From NCBI GenBank assembly GCA_000310025.1, contig FN648069.1:346481-356723 (forward strand): a DNA stretch of 10,243 nucleotides, written 5' to 3'. Positions 1 through 6,693 of the stretch are shown piece after piece (within the stretch, counting starts at the first letter, position 1; each line of letters starts with the position of its first letter). The position numbers and the translations under genes are program-made. Source of the DNA: Ectocarpus siliculosus. Its lineage: Eukaryota > Sar > Phaeophyceae > Ectocarpales > Ectocarpaceae. Below the pieces are notes generated by a model. It saw only the letters and a list, made by a program, of their open reading frames with translations, had not been told where the DNA came from and ran no database searches.

Positions 1-672
1 CGCCGCCGCCGCTGTCGCAGGAGTGCTGGTCGATGTACGATCAACCTCCATAGCGCTTGCCGGGGCAGCCGCCGCCGAGGCAGCAGCAGAGCCGGCGGTA
101 GAAGAAGACCCAGCGGGGCCGGCATCCTTCGTGCGGCCGCCGCCGCCGCCGCCGCCCTCCGCTCCCACCTCGATGTCGACATCGTCTTCAACGTTCACCT
201 GCTCCTCCCCGGCCCCGGCCCCGCCCCCGCCGCCCGTACTCTCCACGTCCACCTCCATGGCCTCCGGTCCTCCGCCTCCGGTCCCCCGCGCTGCCGCCGC
301 CGCCGTTGCCGTTGCCGCCGCTTTGACACCGGCGGCGGCGGCGGCGGCGGCGGTGGTTGTTGCTTGCCTAGCGGCCACCGCAGCGGCGGCGGGGGTAGCA
401 GCAGCAGCAGCAGCAGCAGAACCCGCCGCCGCAGTAGCAGTCGGTATTGCCTTGATCCCCGTAGGACTCGGAGCCAGGGGTAGAGCGGCAGCACCGGCGG
501 CGGCGGCGGCGGCGGTGGCGGCGACGGGTACCCCCGACTCGCGGAGGTTCTCCGTCGCCAGCTTGGGGCCGGCGCCGGCCTCGATGTCCTTGGCGTGGCG
601 GATTCTCGCTCGCTCCGCTCCCTCGACCAGGGGCATGTAGTGCCGCAACGTGCCGAACTTGTAGACGAGCGC
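1..672 (-). CDS. TRRAP: TRRAP exon 8: HEAT end and Ala/Gly-rich disordered linker (partial)
   Basis: The frame is open for 224 codons down to base 1. It starts ALVYKFGTLRHYMPLVEGAE, matching VFVLKFHTIARYQL of human TRRAP. From about residue 50 it becomes low-complexity: poly-Ala runs encoded by GCC/GCG/GCT repeats, two poly-Gly runs, an acidic patch (VNVEDDVDIEVG), and two copies of an AMEVD motif. Human TRRAP has a Pro/Ala-rich linker at the same point and yeast Tra1 an acidic Asp/Glu-rich one, so an unstructured linker here is normal, but its composition is lineage-specific. The acceptor is TGACACCAG. Whether the whole stretch is one exon cannot be confirmed inside such repeats. Confidence 0.82.
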
Positions 673-3600
673 CTGGTGTCAGGGGGGCGCGACGGCATTC
701 GCAAGGATGTGACGAGATGATGAGAAAAAAATAATGGCTCAGAGCTTGCGGCGGTCAAACGTGGTGCATAGAGAGAAGATGCTGATCCAAGAAAAAATCT
801 GTAGAAGCACATATCCCAACAAATGTTTGCTATTTTTAACAGCAGCAGATACAAAGCATGAAAAAAAATCACAAAGACCATTCTACTAAAAAAACGACAA
901 CTTCAACGTGTTGTATCTGATGACGCACAGCAGTGCACAACCGGCAATCAACAAAAAAAAACGCCTCCTACACCTTGAGAACTCTCTGGAGAAGCTTCTT
1001 TCCCCGCTGGAGGTCCGGGTCGTCATTGTGGAAGATGTAGTCCACTAGGTTGAGCAGGAGCCTAACGCTCGTCGTCTGGATCGGGATCGGGAGCGATGGG
1101 TCGTGGATGTTCTTCGAAAACACCTGAAAAAAGAAGCGAGAGCACAGCAGGAAAAACGCCGGTTTCGTCATGTAGACAACCGAAAGAAACACGAAATGAT
1201 CAATCGTGTATGGGATAGGACAATGCTCTACCTTTGTGCCCAGAGCAAGCACAGGGAAATGATTTATTCTCGCCTGACTACCACTGCCGAGCGGTGTCCG
1301 TACAAGACCGAATAGTGCCAGGGCTAAGGCTATATATTTGAGGTGCAAAGGGCATTAGCCGGCCTTTTACCGCACACCGACGCGCTATCCAGAGGATAAG
1401 ACTACATACTTGAATATTCCGTGTGTGCCATGCCATTTCACCGGCCCTGGACACGACGTAAAAACACACTTGACCAAAAATTAATCACTTCAGAAACAGG
1501 CACAAACACGTTTCAGCAGCAGGCGCGCGGAGAAAACGTCATATGTTTCTTATTTATCCGGGTCGACACTAATATTATTTTTCGTATTCCAGGTTGAGGC
1601 TTACTATTTTTTCTTATTACAGGACGAGGCCCATTTCTTTCCTCTTCACTTTCGGGAGCAGGGTTCTACAGAATTAGAATTTTAAATAGCGTAAAACCCG
1701 CCACTTTTCTTTGTTCTTCGCGACAATCTCGGCCTATCCTTCTTTCTGCAGCAGGCTTTCTCTTAATTGCGGGCGGCGCGCGGCGCGTGCTGGACACCGA
1801 CCCACGCGCCGCATAAACATCCAAACATCCATCCATCTTAAACCAGAATCACGCCGCTCAATTGACATCCAAACACCCATCCATCCCAGCCTGAATCACG
1901 CCGCTCGAACCATGCAAACATCCATCATAACGTGAAACACGCTGTTCGAACCATCCAAAACCTCCATCCATCCGAACCTGAATCACGCCGCCTGAGCCAT
2001 CCAAACATCCAAACATCCGAATCTGAATCACGCCATTCGAAATATCCAAAACATTCATGTATCCGAGCCATCATGTATCCGAGCCAGAATCACGCCGCTA
2101 GACACATTTACTGTACGATTCGTCGATCCGAACCTGAATCACCCGGGAGACTTGGTCCAGGTCGATGCGATCCTTGACGTGGTGGACGAGGTCGGCCAGG
2201 GTGGAGTAGGCGAGAGGTCTCAGCGTGTCGCGCGCTTGACGTCCGGGTCCGACCAAGAGGTCTTCGTCCAGCATACGGTCAACCTGTGTACCATGTGCGT
2301 GTTTACATGGCGCGAGAAACGAGGCATTGTTTCTGAGAGGAAATATATATCACAGGATCAAAGAGAGGCTATAATACCCGTTCAAGATAATACCACTATT
2401 AATACTGTCCAAGGACATGTGGTCAAGCCTGTCTGTTTCAGTACCAAAAACAAAAAAGTTCAGACCTACAGCTGGTGTAGTATAGGATTGGGTCGGTTCA
2501 AAATTCAGCACCGTTGTTCGATAATAAATTTGTTGAAGAAATTTCTAGAAGAAAAACGAATATACGAAATTAATAAATCCTGCGAGATAGCAGGCATTTC
2601 CTAAGAAAGAAATCCGAAATCTTCATCGTCCGCCGGGGAGAGAGCGCTGAGACACAAACGCAATCAACGGACCCATTTCAACGGACCCATTTCAACGGAA
2701 CCATTACAACGAACCCCTTTCAACGGAATCATTTCAACGAACCCATTTTCAATGGACCCATTTCAACAAACCCATTTCAACGGAATCATTTCAACGAACC
2801 CATTTCAATGGAACCATTACAACGGATCCGTTTCAACGGAACCATTACAACGAACCCGTTTCAACGGAGTCATTTCAACGAACCCATTTTCAACGGACCC
2901 ATTTCAACAAACCCATTTCAACGGACACATCCTATATGTTCAAAGTAATCAATTCAACGGACACAATGGACACATTTCAACGGACGCAATTGGAATGACG
3001 TTGCTCTAACACCTGGTATAGAACACATACATACTCCGCAGAATACCTCCGAGTAAAATCCCTTCCTGAACTCCGTGGCGAGAATATGCCGCGTCGCCAC
3101 TAGCAGCTCCTTCCGCGTGGCAACCGCGTCAGAAGGGCAGCTCCTCAGCAGGTTGATCACGCTCGAGGATATCTGTTTCTCGTACGGCTGCATCAGGGGC
3201 GTGAATCCCCGCAGGAGGTACGTGAGAAAGCTCAGGGTTTTCACCTGTGGTGTGGTTGGCGACATCAGCGCGTGAGCGGGGGGGGAGGGGCGGGTAAGCG
3301 AGAGGAAAGAGGTGAGAAAAAGCAGTAGGTTGGGCGTCAAGACTTAATCCTGCTGTACTCAAACCGAATTCTCGGGGTCATCACTCACCATTTCGGCCAG
3401 GCGAAGACCCAGCATTTGGCACAACACGTACACAGCGACTGGAGCCGTGCTTGAAGCAACAAATATAACCCACATCTCCACGTTAGTCGTAACGACAAAC
3501 CCAACCACCCAACCCGACGACAAAACACCCATCTCATTGTACCGCGCCTCATCCAATTCCACCTTGGCCAAAACAACAAGTCCAACCCCGACCAGACCAT

Positions 3601-6600
3601 GAAACAGTCACGTGCCTGGCAAGCGATCATTTCCTTGTACCGCGCCCGCAGACACACGGGCAGCACGCCATCGCTCCCCCGCTGCAGGGTCGGCGCCAGC
3701 CGCAGGGCGTCGATCATCAGCGGGATGAGGTCCGGGATGTTGGCCTTGATGTACTTGGGGTACAGCTGGAACAGCAGCATGACGATCAGCGGGCACTCGG
3801 TCAACACCTTGAACGAGTCCTTGCTGCGCAGGAGCGGGATCGCCGGCGGCTCGGCGGCCGCCGCCGCCGCCGCCGTGCCGTCCGCGGAGGCCGGGGCCGG
3901 GGCGGCGGCCTGCTGGGCGTGCTTACGGGCGGTCATCTCGGCGACCTGCTGTGCGGTCTTGATCCCCTCCGGGCCGAAGATCTGGTGGACGCTCCGACCC
4001 AGCTGCCGGTAGATGTTGTTCACCATCTGTTGTTAGCGGGGGTTGGGCCGGGGTGGGTTTGTTAGTATTTAGTACATGTTGTTGACCAAATATTGTTTCC
4101 GGGGGACGGGGGACCGGGGGGGGTCGATGAGGGGGGCTTGTTGGAGTCAACGGGAGGCGTGCGTGACATACACCGGCAAAGATAGACAGGTTGCGGTACC
4201 AGACAGTGGTCTTTTTTCTTTTTACATTTTCCCGACAGTTTCATATGGTAACATTTATCCCAAGATGCAATGGCTGCTGCTGTGGCCCTCCTTCCACCGG
4301 ACATCATCCCCCCCCCCCCCACGTGCAAGCTACTTGTGCGACTATGTGCAGTGTTACCAGCCACTCTCTACACGAATCACATCTTCATCTGTTCACTCCC
4401 CAATAATTTTTCGCTGGGCAGGCCGGGTAGCACCCCCCCCCCCCACCTGCAAGAATCGCGGCACTTCCGACTCCAGCTGCGGTCGGTAATTCTTCTGTAG
4501 GTCGAAGACCACACGCAGGCCCTGGATGGCATTGTCCTCGTTGTCGGTGTCCACGACCTTCATCACCAGCAGCAGCAGCTCCTGCACGTGGGGCTTGAGG
4601 ACCTCGTTGTTGGGGAGGCGGTGCAGGATCTCTAGGATAACGTGCCGGAACTTGTTGATCTTGTTGTCGACCATCTGCGTGCGAGGGGGCGAATAGGGGG
4701 GGGGTAGATGGACGATGTCAGAACTTATTGCTTGGCACTTGTACCATGATTGTGCGAGCGAGAGGCGGACAAAGGGGGGGAAGATGGAAGATGTCACTGC
4801 TTATTGCTTGGCACTTCTACCATGGGGCACGTTGTACGAGGATGACGATGGAGGGTGTCATCGCTTGTTGCTTGGGACTTGTACAGGACACGTTTGTATT
4901 GTGCGAGCGAGAGACGGACAAAGCGGAAAAAATGAAAGATGTCATCGCATAATGTTTGGCACTTGTACCATATATATATATATTTTTTTTTTTTTTTGGG
5001 GCACGTTGTATGCGGAGGAAGATGGAAGATGTCGCTCGCTGCTTGGAACTTGTACACACCAACGGTTCGCGCAATACACACAGGACGTGCCGCCGCTTAC
5101 AAAATAAATGCATGGTAGACAAACCCAGGCTTACAAAGAGACAGTTCTTACGAAGGTGGTCGTAAGAACAGGTGTGCACTTCAGAATGCAACACTAGAAC
5201 CAATATGGTCCCGGGTGGTTTCCCTATACTCATGATCACACAAGGCGCGAGGGCTGCGCGCAAGACAAGAGTTTCCTGAGCGCTGGCGCGTTCTGTACCC
5301 TCTGTAGTATTTATCATTGACGAAGCGCCCCCCTCTCGAAGCCGGCGATTGATGACCGAGACTTACGGTGAACAAACACCTTTCAAGTGTACCTTCTCTC
5401 ATCATCTAGTCTACGGCTCCTTATTTACTTTCGTGTCGTACCTTGTGTGGGGCGATCGCTACTTGGAATAGATTGGCATCTCTACGGTACCTCCATACAT
5501 TTTGTTGATATATCTACCGTACTTCATCCATCTTGTTGCTCTGCCTCTACCTCTCTACTGCTGTACGCAAGAGGGACACTACTGGTGGTACCTTCTCTCG
5601 TCGTCTACTGCTGTATCCTATTCTTGTGTCGATACCTCTTGTTGGCTCGCTACAGCAGTACGTGAAGTTGACATGTCCGCCCTTACTTTTGCTCTGCCTC
5701 TACCTCCGCAGTACATGTACAGTGCGCGAGATTTCCGCTCCGCATTCAGGTGGGCAAGTTCGAAACACGATCCGTTGTGAGTGTACCTGGGGCGTTAGCC
5801 TGTCCCTGAGCAGCTCCACGAAGCATCGCAAGAGGCTGCTGATGAAGCTCGGGTACTCGGAGGTGTGGACGATTTCCATGCGCTCGCGGAGATCCGCCGC
5901 GGCCTGGTACAGCAGTGCAAACAGCAGCAGTGGTACAGCAGTAGATATTTACGATAACGGTATACAAGCAAAAGCAAGGGCGGTCGGACGAAGGAAGAGA
6001 TCGCCGAGACAGCCGAAGGGGTAGAAGGTGGTTGTCAGTACTTGCACCCACAGCTGGAACAGAGGGCGACAAGAGGAGATGCGGTTGACGAACAGAGAGA
6101 GAGAGAGAGACTTGTGGGAGAGGGCACGCGCAAACACACACAGATCGATTGCATAACATAGCGATGAACAGAAGAAGCAACGCAATGCAGGGGAATGACA
6201 CAGAGAAACACAAAGCCTTTGCGTACGATAATCACAAGGGGCTGCGGTGTATGGTACAAGAGAGATACGATAGGCGAGTACAAGGCTGCGGCGTAGCTTG
6301 CCCCGCGGCATCCTTTTGAAAAAGCGCACGATGATGAGATGCGATCAACCTCGCTATCGCAGCGCGTTGTTTCCAGCAGCACACAGCGACGTTCCCACAC
6401 CAACATCAACAGGAGACGACTCGCATACCGAAGGCTCCGCACACCAGAGAGACCAAGCTGTCGGTAGGACATCCGTCACGAGAGAACCAGCAAGGCGGTG
6501 TCCTTACAGCAGTCTAGACTAGTGCTGTCCCGCTCTCTCTTTCCTGCTGCTGTTGTACAACCCAATCCGGGTCTAGAGCAGCAACACCCAACTTGGCGGT

Positions 6601-6693
6601 GCCACACCCGCGACGCCCCGCACCAACACCCACCTGCAGACCCTTGTTCAGGTCGACACCCAGCAGGTGCTCGCGTATGAGGTTGAAGTCCAT
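1..6693 (-). CDS. TRRAP: TRRAP/Tra1 transcription-associated pseudokinase scaffold, N-terminal part (8 exons, 3' end outside window)
   Basis: Join, read on the minus strand: 6693-6634, 5903-5787, 4674-4447, 4026-3616, 3244-3047, 2283-2134, 1123-974, 672-1 (continues past base 1). This gives about 662 residues of a protein that is usually about 3700-3900 long. The family is a PIKK-like pseudokinase. In the nucleus it carries activator-binding HEAT/TPR solenoids and anchors SAGA and NuA4/TIP60 acetyltransferase complexes. The evidence is collinear family blocks: HVILEILHRLPNNE (exon 3), SFKVLTECPLIV and FQLYPKYI (exon 4), VKTLSFLTYLLRG and RKELLVATRHILATEFR (exon 5), TLRPLAYSTLADLVHHV (exon 6), RLLLNLVDYI (exon 7). 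These line up nearly gap-free with human TRRAP and yeast Tra1 as I know them. FAT and kinase-like domains lie outside the window. All introns are phase 0. The gene is divergent from the LRRC40-like gene and shares its promoter region. Family assignment is very secure; the exact ends of exons 1 and 8 are less so. Confidence 0.93.
673..973 (-). other. TRRAP intron 7
   Basis: A 301-bp GTGTAG...CCAG intron. It is AT-richer than the flanking exons and has several short A/T homopolymers. It contains the 15-mer GCACAGCAGTGCACA (925-939), which recurs in the promoter region. No other gene or element is seen. Confidence 0.85.
974..1123 (-). CDS. TRRAP: TRRAP exon 7
   Basis: Fifty codons, VFSKNIHDPSLPIPIQTTSV then RLLLNLVDYIFHNDDPDLQR and GKKLLQRVLK. 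It corresponds to human LFAKNIDDESLPSSIQT and KLLLNLVDCI. The acceptor is a strong TTCTTTTTTCAG and the donor is AAG|GTGTAG. The donor's +4 to +6 bases read as an in-frame TAG, so failure to splice would terminate translation immediately. Confidence 0.94.
1124..2133 (-). other. TRRAP intron 6
   Basis: A 1010-bp GTTCGG...TTTTTTCAG intron. The half next to exon 6 is a degenerate tandem array, described separately. The rest (1124-1800) is AT-rich, has a GC-rich patch near 1767-1790, and shows no recognisable coding or mobile sequence. Confidence 0.85.
1808..2142. repeat. Degenerate ~45-bp tandem array derived from the exon 6 donor region
   Basis: Plus-strand units contain GAATCACGCCGCT followed by CGAACCATCCAAACATCCATCC. 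The GAATCAC-type core starts at 1846, 1893, 1934 (GAAACAC), 1980, 2025, 2087 and 2136, a spacing of 41-62 bp. The copy at 2136 is the real exon 6 border: on the minus strand it reads GTGATTCAG|GTTCGG. The copy at 1980 repeats that border exactly (GTGATTCAGGTTCGGAT). Intervening sequence is rich in GGATGG tetra/hexamers on the minus strand. Confidence 0.88.
2134..2283 (-). CDS. TRRAP: TRRAP exon 6, donor inside a minisatellite unit
   Basis: Fifty codons. VDRMLDEDLLVGPGRQARD leads into TLRPLAYSTLADLVHHV, which is near-identical to human TRRAP, then KDRIDLDQVSRVIQ. Two GT donors 9 nt apart are possible. CGG|GTGATT (2142) would drop Val-Ile-Gln. CAG|GTTCGG (2133) keeps them and gives SRVIQ|VFSKN, which aligns without a gap to SLAVQLFAKN of human TRRAP, so the second is chosen. 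The last nine coding bases plus the donor are the founder-like sequence of the array that fills the start of intron 6. Confidence 0.9.
2284..3046 (-). other. TRRAP intron 5
   Basis: A 763-bp GTATTC...ACACAG intron. From the donor side it holds a 14-bp satellite (about 2667-2990), then a unique, AT-rich stretch (about 2330-2630) with no recognised gene. Confidence 0.86.
2667..2990. repeat. 14-bp satellite (CATTTCAACGGANC type) with higher-order copy
   Basis: About twenty-two variants of a 14-mer such as CCATTTCAACGGAA, including CATTACAACGAACC and CATTTCAACAAACC forms. The same order of variants recurs with an offset of about 141 bp (block from 2697 versus block from 2838), so a multi-unit block was duplicated after the 14-mer had diverged. 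The array decays toward 2940-2990. It lies wholly inside TRRAP intron 5. Confidence 0.93.
3047..3244 (-). CDS. TRRAP: TRRAP exon 5
   Basis: Sixty-six codons, from VKTLSFLTYLLRGFTPLMQ through LLRSCPSDAVATRKELLVAT and RHILATEFR to KGFYSE. It corresponds to the human run IKTLSFLAYI ... LLSNCPAE ... LRKELLIAAKHILTTELR. The acceptor is ACCACAG|GTG and the donor is GAG|GTATTC. Joining GFYSE to VDRMLDEDLLVG in exon 6 reproduces the human length between HILTTELR and LFDESILIG exactly. A C-rich polypyrimidine tract (3294-3278) precedes the acceptor. Confidence 0.94.
3245..3615 (-). other. TRRAP intron 4 (GC-AG)
   Basis: A 371-bp intron starting GCACGT and ending CCACACCACAG. It contains a possible cassette exon at 3438-3389 and a C-rich tract near its 3' end, which is a G-run cluster on the plus strand (3278-3294). 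Confidence 0.8.
3389..3438 (-). other. Candidate in-frame cassette exon in TRRAP intron 4
   Basis: Fifty bases bounded by an acceptor (GGCTCCAG, AG at 3440-3439) and a consensus donor ATG|GTGAGT (3388-3387), with a GACTAAC-like branch site upstream. If exon 4 is extended four bases to a GT donor at 3611-3610, the insert totals 54 nt. That adds 18 residues (ALAVYVLCQMLGLRLAEM) without a stop or frame change. Homologues lack residues here, so this would be an alternative form or a decoy. Confidence 0.35.
3616..4026 (-). CDS. TRRAP: TRRAP exon 4, ending at a GC donor
   Basis: The longest complete exon, with 137 codons. It opens with MVNNIYRQLGRSVHQIF, which matches FVKQIYKELPKVVNRYF of human TRRAP without a gap. 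A lineage-specific Ala-rich insert follows (about residues 35-62 of the exon: QQAAAPAPA, TAAAAAAAEP). The conserved core SFKVLTECPLIVMLLFQLYP and IPDLIPLMIDALRL comes next, and the exon ends YKEMIACQ. The last codon CAG (3618-3616) is followed by GCACGT, so the intron is GC-AG. The homologous junction FIAAQ/IKTLSF (human) and FILAQ/IKATSF (yeast) supports this exact border. The acceptor is AACAACAG, with a TACTAAC branch site 35 nt upstream. Confidence 0.91.
4061..4067 (-). promoter_or_regulatory. Branch-point consensus TACTAAC of intron 3
   Basis: The minus strand reads TACTAAC from 4067 to 4061. The branch adenine (4062) is 35 nt upstream of the AG at 4028-4027, the usual distance. The match to the optimal U2-complementary sequence is perfect. 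Function is inferred. Confidence 0.6.
4101..4136 (+). other. Potential G-quadruplex (template strand of TRRAP)
   Basis: Four G-runs of 5, 5, 8 and 6 bases are separated by loops of 2, 3 and 7 bases, which meets the classical G4 pattern. On the transcript strand this is the C-rich tract upstream of the intron 3 acceptor. Confidence 0.55.
4308..4329. repeat. Poly-C run plus near-copy of the exon 3 donor border
   Basis: C13 then ACGTGCAAG. The true exon 3/intron 3 border (4433-4453) is C12 then ACCTGCAAG on the plus strand. The two differ by one base outside the homopolymer and lie 124 bp apart, which suggests a local duplication or slippage event. Confidence 0.6.
4447..4674 (-). CDS. TRRAP: TRRAP exon 3 (conserved N-terminal HEAT block)
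   Basis: Seventy-six codons. The run HVILEILHRLPNNEVLKPHV followed by DTDNEDNAIQGLRVVFDLQ and NYRPQLESEVPRFLQ is the strongest TRRAP signature in the window; human has LVLEIIHRIPTNEHLRPH and ETENEENVLICLRIIIELHK. The acceptor is CACGCAG after a C-rich tract. The donor CTTGCAG|GTG runs straight into twelve Gs. The exon begins with ATG in frame, which is coincidental to splicing but could serve as an internal start. Confidence 0.96.
4707..5058. repeat. Five-copy ~41-bp repeat with alternating A/B spacers
   Basis: The core GATGGAAGATGTCA...TTGCTTGGCACTTGTACCA recurs at about 4707, 4782, 4847, 4931 and 5019. The spacers alternate. A-type (GTGCGAGCGAGAGRCGGACAAAG) is at 4751 and about 4900; B-type (GGGGCACGTTGTAYG) is at 4824 and 4998. 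The array therefore grew as core-A-core-B units of about 145-175 bp. Confidence 0.85.
4971..4997. repeat. (TA)6 T15 simple repeat
   Basis: Six TA units (4971-4982) followed by fifteen T (4983-4997), inserted between a repeat core and its B spacer. The other B-spacer copy has no such tract, so this is a later local expansion. Confidence 0.9.
5144..5169. repeat. Perfect 10-bp hairpin
   Basis: GTTCTTACGA, six bases, then TCGTAAGAAC. It lies inside TRRAP intron 2. It is not followed by a T-run and looks unrelated to termination; function is unknown. Confidence 0.7.
5787..5903 (-). CDS. TRRAP: TRRAP exon 2 (first HEAT-like helices)
   Basis: Thirty-nine codons running from AAADLRERMEIVHT to LLRDRLTPQ. 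The acceptor is CTGCTGTACCAG (AG at 5905-5904) and the donor is CAG|GTACAC (5786-5785), both phase 0. The segment YPSFISSLL corresponds to YSTFLEHII in human TRRAP. The distance from there into exon 3 (LRDRLTPQ + MVDNKINKFRH) matches the human spacing residue for residue, which fixes both borders. The acceptor tract contains several copies of a 9-mer, ACTGCTGTA. Confidence 0.86.
5904..6633 (-). other. TRRAP intron 1
   Basis: A 730-bp GTGGGT...TACCAG intron containing an (AG)8 run (6094-6110) and several TACAGCAGT 9-mers near the 3' splice site. No coding or mobile element is recognised. Confidence 0.8.
6094..6110. repeat. (AG)8 microsatellite
   Basis: Pure AG dinucleotide run of 17 bases within TRRAP intron 1. 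On the transcript strand it is a CT tract. Confidence 0.9.
6634..6693 (-). CDS. TRRAP: TRRAP exon 1 (start codon)
   Basis: Twenty codons, beginning MDFNLIREHLLGVDLN and ending in GLQ at CAG|GTGGGT, a good donor in phase 0. The ATG at 6693 has a purine at -3 and G at +4 (AAGATGG). The short helical start before the first HEAT repeats resembles the N-terminus of Tra1 proteins, though sequence identity here is weak in the family. Exon 1 is chosen because it joins exon 2 in frame and puts the start about the right distance before the conserved LEILHRLP block. A further upstream non-coding exon cannot be excluded. Confidence 0.72.

Larger units (their letters stand above)
4027..4446 (-). other. 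TRRAP intron 3
   Basis: A 420-bp intron, GT followed by G12 at the 5' end and AACAACAG at the 3' end. It holds a second C13/G13 run (4308-4320) followed by a near-copy of the donor border, a G-tract cluster on the plus strand (4101-4136) and a TACTAAC branch site. No gene is seen. Confidence 0.87.
4675..5786 (-). other. TRRAP intron 2
   Basis: An 1112-bp GTACAC...CACGCAG intron. Next to exon 3 is a five-copy tandem array (4707-5058). A 10-bp perfect hairpin lies at 5144-5169. The stretch 5389-5660 has a 20-nt imperfect direct repeat (GTACCTTCTCTCRTCRTCTA at 5389 and 5588) and several ACTGCTGTA 9-mers. No protein-like ORF is credible. Confidence 0.87.

Noticed and set aside
23-640. 205-codon plus-strand ORF rich in Ala and Pro
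   Set aside because: It is the antisense shadow of TRRAP exon 8; GCC/GGC repeats stay open in several frames. The minus-strand frame continues conserved TRRAP sequence.
195-881. 228-codon minus-strand ORF with poly-Pro/Leu/Arg
   Set aside because: Wrong frame of exon 8 and reads through intron 7; no family similarity.
2142-2150. Upstream donor CGG|GTGATT for exon 6
   Set aside because: It would delete three residues (Val-Ile-Gln) that align to human AVQ without a gap. The donor nine bases on is preferred, though tandem-donor use is possible.
2152-2604. 150-codon plus-strand ORF with a Lys-rich tail
   Set aside because: Covers exon 6 in antisense and continues into intron 5. The tail looks protein-like only because the intron is AT-rich; no recognisable domain and no supporting start or splice context.
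2667-2990. Possible CRISPR-like array
   Set aside because: Contiguous 14-mers with no unique spacers, inside an intron of a eukaryotic gene.
2752-3009. 85-codon ORF of NPFQWNHYN-like repeats
   Set aside because: Straight translation of the 14-bp satellite inside a TRRAP intron; the repeat unit is not a multiple of three.
5533-6024. 163-codon plus-strand ORF
   Set aside because: Crosses exon 2 of TRRAP in antisense and two introns; hydrophobic Leu/Cys content is a by-product of CTC/TAC-rich intron sequence.
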